From Streptomyces monashensis (GTDB taxonomy: Bacteria > Actinomycetota > Actinomycetes > Streptomycetales > Streptomycetaceae), in the NCBI RefSeq assembly GCF_001866665.1, contig NZ_MLYO01000081.1, positions 44,885-108,884 of the forward strand: 64,000 nucleotides of DNA, in the 5' to 3' direction. The stretch's first letter is position 1; each line of letters opens with the position of its first letter. Made by a program: the position numbers and the translations under genes. Positions 50,714 through 59,706 of this stretch are shown in pieces. Below the pieces are notes generated by a model. The model was not told the origin of the DNA. It saw only the letters and a program-made list of their open reading frames with translations, and ran no database searches.

Positions 50714-51321
50714 GCGGCGCCCGCCGCCTGCGCCGGACCTGGCGGCGGCTGCGCGCCGACCTGCGCGTGGTGGCGGAGCGCGACCCGGCCGTGCGCGGCC
50801 TCGGCGAGGCCGTACTGGCTCCCTACCTCCCGGCGCTGTGGCTGCACCGCCTGGCGCACCCGCTCCACCTGCGCGGACACCGTGTCGCGGCCAGGGCACT
50901 GAGCCTGCTGGGACGGGCCCTGTCCGGCGGCTGCGACATCCATCCGGGAGCCCGCATCGGCAGGGGCCTGTTCATCGACCACGCGGCCGCCGTGGTGATC
51001 GGTGAGGACGCCGTCCTGGGCGCCGACGTCACCCTGTTCCACCAGGTCACCATCGGCGCCGTCGGCTGGTGGCGGGACCGGCACCGGCGGCGGGGGGAGC
51101 GGCGGCACCCGACCCTGGGCGACGGAGTCGTGGTGGGCGTCGGAGCCTCCGTACTGGGACCGGTGCACATCGGGGACGGCGCGTTCATCGGCGCCCACTG
51201 CCTGGTCGCCCGCGACGTCCCCGCCGGCGGCCGCGTCGCCGCTCCCCCCGCAGCGGTGGTGGCGGGCACCGCGTCCCCGACGACCTCGCGTACCGAGATG
51301 CACAGGAGAGAACCAGCATGA
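50710..51321 (+). CDS. Serine O-acetyltransferase-like hexapeptide transferase
   Basis: This 203-residue left-handed beta-helix acyltransferase has CDIHPGARIGRGLFIDHAAAVVIGEDAVLGADVTLFHQVTIGAVGWW, with the serine acetyltransferase His of IHPGA and FIDH. It is shorter at the N terminus than CysE, like EpsC-type enzymes. It should make O-acetylserine (or a homologue) from acetyl-CoA for the PLP enzyme in the same operon. Starts and stops overlap with both neighbours by four bases. Confidence 0.9.
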   Translation: MSGARRLRRTWRRLRADLRVVAERDPAVRGLGEAVLAPYLPALWLHRLAHPLHLRGHRVAARALSLLGRALSGGCDIHPGARIGRGLFIDHAAAVVIGEDAVLGADVTLFHQVTIGAVGWWRDRHRRRGERRHPTLGDGVVVGVGASVLGPVHIGDGAFIGAHCLVARDVPAGGRVAAPPAAVVAGTASPTTSRTEMHRREPA

Positions 51322-51983
51322 ACCCAGCCGCCGGCGCCCACGCGCCCTACGACGACATACTGCACGCGGCGTTCGAACGACGGTACCGCGAGGGCGAGGA
51401 CTCCTGGAGCCGCGAGCCGGCCATGCGACGGCTCGTCCCCCTGCTGCTGGAGCGGCTGGCACGCCCCGGCGGACACGTCCTCGACATCGGCGCCGGGCGT
51501 GGCCCGGACACGGTGGAACTGCTGGCGGCCGGTCACCGGGTCACCGCGACGGACCTGCTGCGACTGCCCGAGTGGGACGCCATCGAGCACCGGTGGGGCG
51601 AGCGGGTGGCCTTCCTGCGCGGCGACATCACCGAACTCCCGTTGCCGCCCGCCCGGTTCGACGCGGCCGTGGACAACGGCGTGCTCCACCACCAGGATCC
51701 GGCACGCTACCCGGCGTATCTCGCGGCCGTGCGCCGCACGTTGCGCCCCGGCGGACTGCTGGCGCTCAGCCTCTTCAGCACGGTCGAGGAGCGGCCGGAC
51801 GGCGTGGTCAACCGGGCGGACGACGGCCGGATCTCCCGCTGGTTCACCGCACACGAGACCCGACAGCTGCTCGGCGAGGCGCACTTCGAGACGCTCGCGC
51901 TCGAACGGATACCGCGCCGGCTGGAGGGCCTTGCCTACCTGCTGGTCGTCGCGGCGGCCACCGACGAGAAGGACGGGCAGTGA
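51318..51983 (+). CDS. Class I SAM-dependent methyltransferase
   Basis: This 221-residue methyltransferase has motif I VLDIGAGRGPDTVELLAAGH, an acidic residue after strand 2 (ATDLLRL), and AVDNGVLHHQDPARYPAYLAAVRRTLRPGGLLALSLF. It should methylate N, O or C of the pathway product. In toxoflavin biosynthesis a methyltransferase (ToxA) adds two N-methyl groups; this gene may fill that place, although it lies in the PLP operon rather than next to the cyclohydrolase gene. The ATG at 51318 follows AGGAGAG. Confidence 0.9.
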   Translation: MNPAAGAHAPYDDILHAAFERRYREGEDSWSREPAMRRLVPLLLERLARPGGHVLDIGAGRGPDTVELLAAGHRVTATDLLRLPEWDAIEHRWGERVAFLRGDITELPLPPARFDAAVDNGVLHHQDPARYPAYLAAVRRTLRPGGLLALSLFSTVEERPDGVVNRADDGRISRWFTAHETRQLLGEAHFETLALERIPRRLEGLAYLLVVAAATDEKDGQ

Positions 51984-53242
51984 GCACGTCGTCCCCGCGC
52001 ACCCGTCCCGGGACGGCCGGCGCAGGCCGGGGCACCGAACCGGCCCGGCGCATGTTCGCGGCCCTGCGGATCCGCGACTACCGGCGGTTCTTCCTCGGCC
52101 AGCTGGTCTCCAACACGGGCACCTGGACCCAGTTCGTGGCGCAGGACTGGCTGGTGCTCCGGCTGACCGGCCGGTCCCTCGACGTGGGCATCGCCGCCGC
52201 GCTGCAGTCCCTGCCGATCCTCGTGTTCGGCCTGGTGGGCGGCGTGGCGGCCGACCGCTACCCCAAGCGCCGACTGCTGATCACCTGCCAGATCCTGCTC
52301 GCCCTGTGCGCCGGCGCGCTCGCCGCGCTCACGCTGACCGGGACGGTGACACGGTACGAGGTCTTCGTCCTCGCCCTGCTGACCGGCTCGGTCAGCGCCT
52401 TCTCCGCCCCGGCTCTGCAGTCCTTCGTAGCGGAGGTGGTCGGGCCGGAACATCTGCGCAACGCGGTGAGCCTCGGTGCCCTGAACTACCAGAGCGCACG
52501 GCTGGTGGGGCCGTCGCTGGCCGCCGCCCTCATCTCGGTGATCGGCATCGGCTGGGCCTTCGCCGTGAACGCCGTGACGTACTGCGTCGTGATCGGCACC
52601 CTGCTGGCCGTCCGCGGCAGCGGTGACCGGGCCCCGGCCACCGGCCCCCGCTCGAAGGGCCAGGTACGGGAGGGACTGCGGCACGTACGGCGACGGCCGG
52701 AACTCCTGTGGCCGATCACGCTGGTGGGATTCGTCTGTGCCTTCGGGTACAACTTCCCGACGCTGCTGGCCGGGTTCGCCGGCACCTTCCGTACCAGCGC
52801 CGAGGGCTACTCCTTCATGACCACCGCGCTGGGGCTCGGCGCCGTCGCGGGAGCGCTGACCATGGCCTGGCGCGGCAGCCGCGGCACCCGCCGGCTGGTC
52901 TCCTGCGCCCTGGGCTTCGCCGCCGCGGAAGCGGTGGCCGCGGCGGCTCCGGGCTATCCGGCCTTCCTGGTCGTGATGGCGGCCGTCGGCCTGGTCAGCA
53001 TCATCTTCAACACGACGGCGAACACCACCGTCCAACTGTCGGCACAGCCCGAGATGCGAGGACGGGTCATGGGCCTGTACTCCCTCGTCTACTCCGGCGG
53101 CACCACCCTCGGCGCCCCGCTCGTGGGCTGGGCGATCGACGCATGGGGAGCCAGGGCAGCCATGGCCGGGTGCGCCGCAGTTGCCCTGACGGGCACGCTG
53201 ACAGTGGCATCCGCCCACCGCCGCGGCCACGCCCCCACGTGA
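51980..53242 (+). CDS. MFS exporter, MFS_3 (enterobactin-exporter-like) type
   Basis: This 420-residue transporter with about 12 helices starts RMFAALRIRDYRRFFLGQLVSNTGTWTQFVAQDWLVLRLTG, characteristic of the MFS_3 group. It has GGVAADRYPKRRLLITCQILLALCAG and PEMRGRVMGLYSLVYSGGTTLGAPLVGWAIDAWG. It is the last of five genes and should export the product and protect the producer. The GTG start overlaps the methyltransferase stop (GTGA). Confidence 0.92.
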   Translation: MSTSSPRTRPGTAGAGRGTEPARRMFAALRIRDYRRFFLGQLVSNTGTWTQFVAQDWLVLRLTGRSLDVGIAAALQSLPILVFGLVGGVAADRYPKRRLLITCQILLALCAGALAALTLTGTVTRYEVFVLALLTGSVSAFSAPALQSFVAEVVGPEHLRNAVSLGALNYQSARLVGPSLAAALISVIGIGWAFAVNAVTYCVVIGTLLAVRGSGDRAPATGPRSKGQVREGLRHVRRRPELLWPITLVGFVCAFGYNFPTLLAGFAGTFRTSAEGYSFMTTALGLGAVAGALTMAWRGSRGTRRLVSCALGFAAAEAVAAAAPGYPAFLVVMAAVGLVSIIFNTTANTTVQLSAQPEMRGRVMGLYSLVYSGGTTLGAPLVGWAIDAWGARAAMAGCAAVALTGTLTVASAHRRGHAPT

Positions 53243-53505
53243 CCTGCCGACTTTCGCTCGCGCGGCCAGCTCTTTCGGGCATCGGTCCGTGTGACCTTTT
53301 GATCTACTTATCTTGACTGGATTCCGTTTGGTTTGGTGATGCGGCGGAAGACGCCCATCAGTGCGAACCCTTCAGGCGTCCCAGGCCGCGCACGCTGGCA
53401 GTGAATACGGCAAAGCAGGTCGAAATGCTCATCGCGAACCAACATTGAACGCCCACTCAGGGCACTCCTCGCCTCGGTGGTGCCTGTTCTGCCAAGGTGG
53501 TGGCC

Positions 53506-53670
53506 ATGATCAAGCCCACCGCCGGAGCGCGTGACGCCGCACAGCGCGTCGCCCGCGCACTCACGGCACAGACACTCGATGACCTCGTACTGCCCCAGCT
53601 GAAGGGTCTCCGCAGCCTCGGGTGGGGCTGGACCTCCGCGCACGGTCTCGCCCCGGGGAGCACCTCGTGA
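53506..53670 (+). CDS. Small protein coupled to a glycosyltransferase gene
   Basis: This 54-residue protein begins MIKPTAGARDAAQRVARALT and contains LDDLVLPQLKGLRSLGWGW. The ATG follows AAGGTGG, and the stop overlaps the GTG of the next gene (GTGA), which argues for real translation. It has no recognisable domain, signal peptide or membrane segment. It may be a partner or leader peptide of the glycosyltransferase, or the truncated start of a larger gene. Confidence 0.5.
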   Translation: MIKPTAGARDAAQRVARALTAQTLDDLVLPQLKGLRSLGWGWTSAHGLAPGSTS

Positions 53671-54422
53671 TCATCTCGGTCGTCACGCCCGTACACGGCG
53701 AGGGGACTGCGTTCCTCCCCGATGCCTACGCCTCCCTCAACGCACAGACACTCCCTGACGGGTGGTCATGGGAGTGGTGTGTTCAGGAGGACGGGCCCGG
53801 CGTGGACGCCGCCGCCCACCTGCCGGCGGACGATCCGCGCATCCGCATCGGCGCGTCCCGGCGGGGCGGCCCCCACGTGGCACGCACCATGGCCTTCGCC
53901 AGGTCATCGGGCCAGCTGGTGAAGACGCTCGACTCCGACGACCAGCTGACGCCCGGTGCTCTCGCGCGGGACATCTCCGTCCTGGAAGCGCACCCTGCCG
54001 TCGGCTGGACCACATCGCGTGTGCTGGACCTGTTGCCCGACGGCAGCACCCAGTCGTTCGAGCACAGCGACCCTGAGCCGGGTCTCCTCCCGCAGGGGAG
54101 CGCGTTCGACTTCTGGACCAGGCATCACCGGCCCCGGATTCACCCGGCCACATTGTGCGTCCGGCGCTCGCTGCTCGCGCTGCTGGGGGGGTGGATGGCT
54201 CTGCCCGCCTCCGGCGACACGGGACTGCTGCTCGGGCTGGACGCCCTGGCCGACGGGTGGTTCATCGGCGACACCGGCCTCGTGTACCGCAAGCACGACG
54301 GCCAGATCACCGCACACCCCGACCATCGGGACGGACCGGAATGGGAAGCCCGGATGTCCCTGATCCGGGAGCATGCCGAAGCACTGCGCGCGGCTCTGGG
54401 GGAACGACCCGGAAAGCACTGA
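53667..54422 (+). CDS. GT2-family glycosyltransferase
   Basis: This 251-residue GT-A protein starts IISVVTPVHGEGTAFLPDAYASLNAQTLPDGWSWEWCVQEDGPG, with the metal-binding acidic stretch KTLDSDDQLTPGAL and a C-terminal IGDTGLVYRKHDGQITAHP. It should transfer a sugar from a nucleotide donor; the acceptor is unknown. It has a relative of the same length and layout on the opposite strand at 54777-55526, so the pair may have arisen by duplication. The GTG start overlaps the small gene before it. Confidence 0.82.
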   Translation: MIISVVTPVHGEGTAFLPDAYASLNAQTLPDGWSWEWCVQEDGPGVDAAAHLPADDPRIRIGASRRGGPHVARTMAFARSSGQLVKTLDSDDQLTPGALARDISVLEAHPAVGWTTSRVLDLLPDGSTQSFEHSDPEPGLLPQGSAFDFWTRHHRPRIHPATLCVRRSLLALLGGWMALPASGDTGLLLGLDALADGWFIGDTGLVYRKHDGQITAHPDHRDGPEWEARMSLIREHAEALRAALGERPGKH

Positions 54423-54776
54423 GGGCGGTTCCGTCGCCACAACGGATCCGCCGTGCGCAGCCGATCGCGCGACGCCACCACTCCGAGAATCCGCGGAGGC
54501 CACCTGCGCTGGTCGCGGCTCCCCTGCCCGGGAGCCGCGCCACCTCGTACTGCCCGTACGAGACCAGCGGCACATCAGCCGCGCCCCGCCCCGGCGCGGT
54601 CAGCCACGGCCGACCGTCGGCTCAGGGGCTGCCGGACGGTGCGGCACGTGCGACGAGGGCACCCCGACGTGGGCATCGTCTCCGACTGCGCGGATGATCC
54701 CCACTGCCGCCCACGCGCACCGAGTCGGGGCGTGCCGGCGGCACCCTCGGGTACCCGTCGGCCCGAAACGCTGAAG
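54423..54776. other. Gap between two convergent glycosyltransferase genes, nothing seen
   Basis: These 354 bases contain only weak frames with very high Arg and Pro content, typical of non-coding GC-rich DNA. I see no strong hairpin, RNA gene or remnant. Confidence 0.5.
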
Positions 54777-55526
54777 CTAGTCGGCCGGCGGCGACCAGCG
54801 CCAGCCAGAGGCGTGCAGGGCCTCGGCCCTGTCGATCACGATCCCCTGGCGGAGCCTTCTTTCGTCCTCGTCTTTGTGGGCCGCGCCGGCGGTCTGCTGG
54901 GCAGGGTGCCGGCGATAGACCTCGCCGGGCTGCTCCTGCATCCACCCGCGGCTGACCGCCTCGCAGAACAGCGCGACGGCGAGATCCTCATAGCCGGGGA
55001 GCGCGGGCCAGCCACCCACGAGACGCACAAGGTCCGTTCGGGCGGTCAGTGTGGTTCCCATGACCGGTATCCGACGCTTGGCGCCGTCCAGCAGAACCCG
55101 CTCCGGCAGCGGCCCGGGGGCGGGATGCGGGCCTGGCTCCAGACGACCGTCGGGGTACAGGTCCAGGAACGGGGCGACCGTCCAGCCGTAGGACGGATTG
55201 CTCTGCAGGACGTCGATGTCGCGGGCAAGAGTGTCCTGGTCAGGCAGCAGATCGTCGGCGTCGACACAGCGCAGCAGAGATCCGGTCGCGCGCCCCAGCC
55301 CCATCGTGCGCGCGCGGGCGGCCCCGCCCCAGCGACCGGCACCCTTCGAGATCCATGGGGCGTCCGGGACAGCCTCGAGCGGCTTGCCCGTCTGTCCGTC
55401 CTCCTGCAGGACCCACTCGAGCCGCCAGTCGCCGGGAAGCTTCTGACCCGAGAGGCATTCGTACAGTTCGTGCAGGTATGCATGCCCACCCTCGAACACA
55501 GGCGTCAGAACGGTGATCGTCGGCAT
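54777..55526 (-). CDS. GT2-family glycosyltransferase, paralogue of the upstream gene
   Basis: This 249-residue GT-A protein starts PTITVLTPVFEGGHAYLHELYECLSGQKLPGDWRLEWVLQEDGQTG, with LLRCVDADDLLPDQDTLARD and a C-terminal YRRHPAQQTAGAAHKDEDERRLRQG. It matches the plus-strand protein at 53667 in motif order (TPV, LPGDW, QEDG, DADD) and in length. It should be a nucleotide-sugar transferase of unknown acceptor. The ATG at 55526 was chosen because it starts the first beta strand directly. Confidence 0.82.
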   Translation of the reverse strand: MPTITVLTPVFEGGHAYLHELYECLSGQKLPGDWRLEWVLQEDGQTGKPLEAVPDAPWISKGAGRWGGAARARTMGLGRATGSLLRCVDADDLLPDQDTLARDIDVLQSNPSYGWTVAPFLDLYPDGRLEPGPHPAPGPLPERVLLDGAKRRIPVMGTTLTARTDLVRLVGGWPALPGYEDLAVALFCEAVSRGWMQEQPGEVYRRHPAQQTAGAAHKDEDERRLRQGIVIDRAEALHASGWRWSPPAD

Positions 55527-55710
55527 CAGGCAGGAGTCTCCATTCGGCACTTCATTGACATGGACAACGGCTGAGGGGTCAGCGGGCAGCGGGACGTCGG
55601 AGGACCAGTATCCCGTGATCCGGTCGTTGCTCCGGTGGCGTCGTCCGCCTCGTTGATCGCAATGTGCACACCATGAAGCCCAGGTTCTGTTCTGCCGCTC
55701 GAAGGAGTCT

Positions 55711-56592
55711 GTGATGACCTTGTCGGACCTGAGGCAGCTCACCCGTCTGCGTCGGCATCCGGGCCCCGCGGCCCGTTCGCTGACTCGGACACTGCTTGAC
55801 CGGCCCGGTATCGACGACATGCTCACCCGCGGCCTCGCCGACAGCGCTCTGAGGGCGACGGTCCTCGACGTCGTACGACACAAACTGCAGCGCGCCGTCG
55901 ACGCGGGCGAGCCGTGGCCGAGCGAGGCCGCACGCTGGCTCCGCCTCGCCGAGGCCGACTGGGCCACCAGCGCCGCGTTCTGCAATCCCCTCACCTGGTA
56001 CGCCCGCGCGCGTCGCAACAGCGCCACAAGCCACCTGCCCGGCCCTCTCGAACAGGCGGACCTGAGCCCCGACGACTGCTATGTCGTGGCCCTGCGCCAC
56101 CTTCAACTGGTCGCCCTGCGCTACGACTTCCGGTGCCGCAGCATGCGCAGGCTGTTGAATCAGGTGCCCGACGGCCAACGCACACACTGGGATCCGTACA
56201 CCCGCTCCCTTGAGGCGTTCGCTCTCCTGGCCCAATCCGATCCCGCCGGGCTTGCCGCCGCGCAGAGCAGCCTCGATGAGGCCGGCGACAACCCGAAGGT
56301 CTGCCACGCACTGCTGCACGGCCTCTGGCTCGGCACCGACCTGCCTGGTCAGGCCGACCACATCCTGCGTCTTTCCGAACGCCCCGTGTTCGACCGCAGC
56401 GACCCCATCATGCTCCTGCGCAGGGCCACCGCCCTGCGCACACTCGGCCGCCGCCGCGAAGCCCTGGCCGCCATCGACGACGCCGTGGAGGGCCTGGACC
56501 CCGACGCATCCGAAGTCCACGCCGACCTCATCCGCGAACGCGTCCTGATCACTCAGCCCGACCTGCTACGCCGGCCGCCCGCCGTCTCCTGA
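55711..56592 (+). CDS. Hypothetical protein, alpha-helical repeat type
   Basis: This 293-residue protein is rich in Leu, Ala and Arg and appears mostly helical. Its C-terminal half resembles TPR or related repeats (MLLRRATALRTLGRRREALAAIDDAVEGLDPD). The middle contains CNPLTWYARARRNSATSHLPG and LSPDDCYVVALRHLQL. I do not recognise a family. The start is GTG 55711 or ATG 55714. It follows the glycosyltransferase pair and might be linked to it, but no coupling is visible. Confidence 0.65.
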   Translation: MMTLSDLRQLTRLRRHPGPAARSLTRTLLDRPGIDDMLTRGLADSALRATVLDVVRHKLQRAVDAGEPWPSEAARWLRLAEADWATSAAFCNPLTWYARARRNSATSHLPGPLEQADLSPDDCYVVALRHLQLVALRYDFRCRSMRRLLNQVPDGQRTHWDPYTRSLEAFALLAQSDPAGLAAAQSSLDEAGDNPKVCHALLHGLWLGTDLPGQADHILRLSERPVFDRSDPIMLLRRATALRTLGRRREALAAIDDAVEGLDPDASEVHADLIRERVLITQPDLLRRPPAVS

Positions 56593-56783
56593 GCCGCCCG
56601 CGCCGGAACCCCGTCGTCGAATGCCCGCGCGGCACGTCCACGTCGACAGCGTCACCCGTGGACCCCGAAGCGGGCGGCCACCTGCCCTCCAGGGCACGCC
56701 AGTTCGGATGACGTGCCCCACCATGCCCCGCGCCTGCCCCGCTGAGTTCCGCGCCCGTGCCATCGCGTCGGCCGGGCAGGGCC

Positions 56784-56939
56784 GTCTACGACCTCGCCAG
56801 CGGCAATCCGTGCATGCAGGTCAGCCTCGCCGGCTCGCCCGGACTGCATCCGGCCGTCGACGGCGCCGTCGACGGCGCGGGCAACGCCTATGTCACCGAT
56901 TCCCTGACCTCGACGGTCTTCAAGGTCACGCCTTTCGCG
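56784..56939 (+). pseudogene. SMP-30/NHL beta-propeller fragment
   Basis: About 50 codons read VDGAVDGAGNAYVTDSLTST followed by VFKVTPFA, one blade of an SMP-30/gluconolactonase or NHL-type propeller (V-D-x-x-G-N-A-Y-V-T-D-S). The remaining blades are missing, so it is a relic. The frame continues into a different, MarR-like remnant. Confidence 0.45.
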
Positions 56940-57044
56940 GTACGTGACCGTCTCGGCGCCCGCCTCGAGTGCGGAGCGGCCGGGGTGTTCGCGGGCCGCC
57001 GCGCGAACCACTCGTGGAGCCCGACGGGGGGGCATCGGAGGTCC

Positions 57045-57293
57045 GGCCTGGCGCGGCGCGAGAACGATCCGCACGACAGCCGTGCGGTGCGGGAGGCCCT
57101 CACCCCGCGCGGCGCACGGCTCGCCGACCGCTTCTACACCGACGCCTGCCGCCGCGTCGAGCAGCTGCCGGCCGGCCTCGACGCCGCGGGGCGGGACGCT
57201 CTCGCCGGGCTGCGCGGCCGCGTCGTGCGGGACAACGACGGCCCCGTGGTCTTCGTCGAACCCGGCCACGGGGCTGCCGCCGTCCGCGGCTGA
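57045..57293 (+). pseudogene. C-terminal remnant of a MarR-family regulator
   Basis: The frame reads GLARRENDPHDSRAVREALT followed by PRGARLADRFYTDACRRVEQ and DAAGRDALAGLRGRV. This is the wing and last dimerisation helix of a MarR protein. The N-terminal half with the recognition helix is absent, so it cannot bind DNA in the usual way. Together with the propeller relic it marks 56.6-57.3 kb as decayed DNA. Confidence 0.5.
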
Positions 57294-57437
57294 GGAGCCC
57301 TCGGGCCGCGATCCGGGCCACGCGGACAGCGGTTTCGCCACGGCCGGCGATGAGCACCCTGCGCGCGGTGCCTCAACTCACCCGAGAATGCGGATACTTA
57401 CGGCCGGTCCCGCCCCGTGGGCATGGCTGCTGCCTGC

Positions 57438-58430
57438 TCACCACGCGTACGCCTCGGGCGCCGGTTTGGCCCCGTTCGGGCCGGGCGGCGGGAACAGCTG
57501 GTCCAGCTTCGCCAAGGTGTCGGGGTCGAGCGTGACCGTCAGCGCGCGCAGCGAACTGTCGAGTTGCCCGGCCGTGCGCGGGCCGATGATCGGGCCCGTC
57601 ACCCCGTCCTGCGCGAGCAGCCAGGCCAGTCCGACGTGCGCGGGGTCCTCGCCCATCTCGGCGCACAGCTTCTCGTAGGCCTCGATGGTGTCGCGGTGCC
57701 GGTCGAGCAGACCGGCTGAGTGCCCAGTGCTGCCGCGGGCCGCGCCGCCCTCCTTCAGCTTGCGCAGGACGCCGCCGAGCACACCGCCGTTCAACGGCCC
57801 CCAGGGGATCAGGCCGATGCCGTAGTGGCGTGCAGCGGGCAGCACTTCGAGCTCGATCCAGCGGTTCATCATGTTGTACCTCGACTGCTCGCTGACCAGG
57901 CCGAGGAAGTGCCGCGACCGTGCGGCCTCCTGCGCCTGGGCGAGGTGCCAGCCGGCGAAGTTGGAAGAGCCGAAGTAGAGCACCTTGCCCTGCTGGCGCA
58001 GGACGCTGAACGCCTCCCAGATCTCCTCCCACGGCGTGCTCCGGTCGACGTGGTGCATCTGGTACACGTCGATGTAGTCGGTCCCCAGGCGTGCCAGCGA
58101 TGCCTCGCAGGCACGCCGGATGTTCAGCGCCGACAGATACGACTCGTTGGGCCAACCGCCCGTCGGGAGATAGACCTTGGTGGCCAGCACGGTCTTCTCG
58201 CGCCGCCCTCCTCCGCCGCCGAACCAGCGGCCGATGATCGGCTCGGTGGGCTGCTCACCCGGACGCGTGCCGTACACATTGGCCGTGTCGAAGAAGTTGA
58301 TGCCGCGCTCGTGCGCCCGGTCCATGATCGTGTGGCTGTCCGTCTCGGAGGTCTGCGTCCCGAAGTTCATCGTGCCGAGTACGAGCCGGGACACGGACAG
58401 TCCGCTGCGGCCGAGGTTGGTGTATTCCAC
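57438..58430 (-). CDS. Aldo/keto reductase
   Basis: This 330-residue TIM-barrel oxidoreductase has catalytic Asp48 and Tyr53 (FFDTANVYG), Lys85 (ATKVYLP) and His126 (YQMHHVD), and a C-terminal NADP-binding IIGPRTAGQLDSSL. It should reduce aldehydes or ketones with NADPH, like YajO/Tas-type members. It stands alone; no neighbouring gene points to its substrate. Confidence 0.92.
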   Translation of the reverse strand: MEYTNLGRSGLSVSRLVLGTMNFGTQTSETDSHTIMDRAHERGINFFDTANVYGTRPGEQPTEPIIGRWFGGGGGRREKTVLATKVYLPTGGWPNESYLSALNIRRACEASLARLGTDYIDVYQMHHVDRSTPWEEIWEAFSVLRQQGKVLYFGSSNFAGWHLAQAQEAARSRHFLGLVSEQSRYNMMNRWIELEVLPAARHYGIGLIPWGPLNGGVLGGVLRKLKEGGAARGSTGHSAGLLDRHRDTIEAYEKLCAEMGEDPAHVGLAWLLAQDGVTGPIIGPRTAGQLDSSLRALTVTLDPDTLAKLDQLFPPPGPNGAKPAPEAYAW

Positions 58431-58863
58431 CCGTGTCAGTCCTTACGGTAGTGCTGGATCTACGACCGCACACCGTGCCGGGGCGATCGGGGCTTCGGGT
58501 GCCGCGCGAGTCCGGGCGGTGCCCGGGCGGCGGGCAGCGGGATCAGGCCGCTGCCGTCAGGGCGGCGTACCACTCGTTCATGCGCGCGTCGTCCGCGTCC
58601 TCGGGGACCCGCCGACCGGTCCAGGTCGGTCCAGAGAGGGCTCCCGCCACGAAGGCATGGGGCGCGTAGAGCGCAGTCGAGCATCGCGGTCATGGCTGGC
58701 GCTCCTGTCGGTAGTCGGGCAGGAGGGAGCTGCCGTGCGGCAGACAGCCCCCCGGTCCACACTCGCAGAAAAATACAGACAAGTCTGTAGGTTAAGTCAA
58801 GCAAGAGGTTGAAGCCGGGCGCAACCACAGTCGGCCGACACTGGCACGTTCAAGGAGGGCCAG
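58431..58863. other. Intergenic region with a receptor operator and a possible remnant
   Basis: This gap between the aldo/keto reductase and response regulator genes holds the operator at 58774-58789. On the minus strand around 58550-58690 a 45-residue frame without a start reads STALYAPHAFVAGALSGPTW and then TGRRVPEDADDARMNEWYAA before a stop. It looks like the tail of a lost protein of unknown family. Confidence 0.4.
58774..58789. promoter_or_regulatory. TetR-receptor operator upstream of the response regulator
   Basis: TACAGAC-AA-GTCTGTA is a perfect 7-bp dyad with a 2-base spacer, 75-90 bases upstream of the response regulator start. A near-identical site lies upstream of the TetR gene at 59707-59722, so the TetR protein probably controls both genes. 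Confidence 0.7.
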
Positions 58864-59577
58864 TTGAACCAGCAGGTAGCCGACCCGGCCACGCCACGAC
58901 TGCACGTCCCGGTCGAGCACCCCGACCTGCGCATCCTGGTCGTCGGGAACGAGGAGCGCTCCGCGAAGGCCCCGGTGCAGGACCTGATCCGGCGCGGTTG
59001 CCGTGCCGACAGCGTGACCACCGGAAGCCAGGCCCTGCGCGTGCACCGCCAGGCCGACCTGGTCCTGCTCGACCTCACCGGCCTGGACGGTCTGGAGGTC
59101 TGCCGCACCATCCGCGCGATGAGCGACACCCCGATCATCGCCGTCACGGAGCGCGGCAGCGAGCTCGACCGCGTTCTCGGGCTGCAGGCAGGCGCGGACG
59201 ACTGCATGGTCAAGCCCTACGGATTCCACGAACTGCTCGCCCGCATAGGGGCGGTGATGCGCCGGGTGCGGCCGTCCCCGGCGGCCCGCACGATCGAGCA
59301 CGGCTCACTGCGCATCGACGCCGATGTCCGCAAGGTCACCCTGCACGGCCGCCCCGTCAGCCTCACGCGCAAGGAGTTCGACCTGCTGCACGCCCTCGCG
59401 ATCCAGCCGGGTGCTGTGGTCTCCCGGCGGCAGCTCATGACCCAGGTCTGGGATGACGCCTGGTCACACAAGGGACGCATCATCGGCACGCACGTCAGCA
59501 GCGTGCGTGGCAAGCTCGGATCCGGCCATTGGATCGTGACGGTCCGCGGTGTCGGATTCCGTCTCAACGGCCCGTGA
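58864..59577 (+). CDS. Atypical OmpR-type response regulator (JadR1-like)
   Basis: This 237-residue regulator has a receiver domain (about 22-135) and an OmpR winged helix (about 145-235, KEFDLLHALAIQPGAVVSRRQLMTQVWDD to HWIVTVRGVGFRLN). Asp70 and Lys117 of the receiver are present, but the acidic pocket reads VVGNE instead of VVDDE, so Mg-dependent phosphorylation is doubtful. Such atypical regulators (JadR1, AlpV-type) respond to pathway products instead. No kinase gene is adjacent. The TTG start follows an ideal AAGGAGG. A TetR receptor gene is next on the same strand. Confidence 0.88.
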   Translation: MNQQVADPATPRLHVPVEHPDLRILVVGNEERSAKAPVQDLIRRGCRADSVTTGSQALRVHRQADLVLLDLTGLDGLEVCRTIRAMSDTPIIAVTERGSELDRVLGLQAGADDCMVKPYGFHELLARIGAVMRRVRPSPAARTIEHGSLRIDADVRKVTLHGRPVSLTRKEFDLLHALAIQPGAVVSRRQLMTQVWDDAWSHKGRIIGTHVSSVRGKLGSGHWIVTVRGVGFRLNGP

Positions 59578-59706
59578 ATGGGCGCCGCACCCGCGCCCTG
59601 GCGCCTGCGGCGAGAGCGGTCGGCACCAGGACGTTCGCCGGAACTGTGCGCCGCGTCCGTCTTCCCTCTCGCGACCGACTAGCGAGTCCCACACCTCCAA
59701 GTAGGA

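Noticed and set aside
42647..53242. A complete toxoflavin cluster
   Set aside because: No RibD/ToxE homologue and no tox-type LuxR or LysR regulators are present in the window, so only a relationship to the toxB-C-D part can be claimed.
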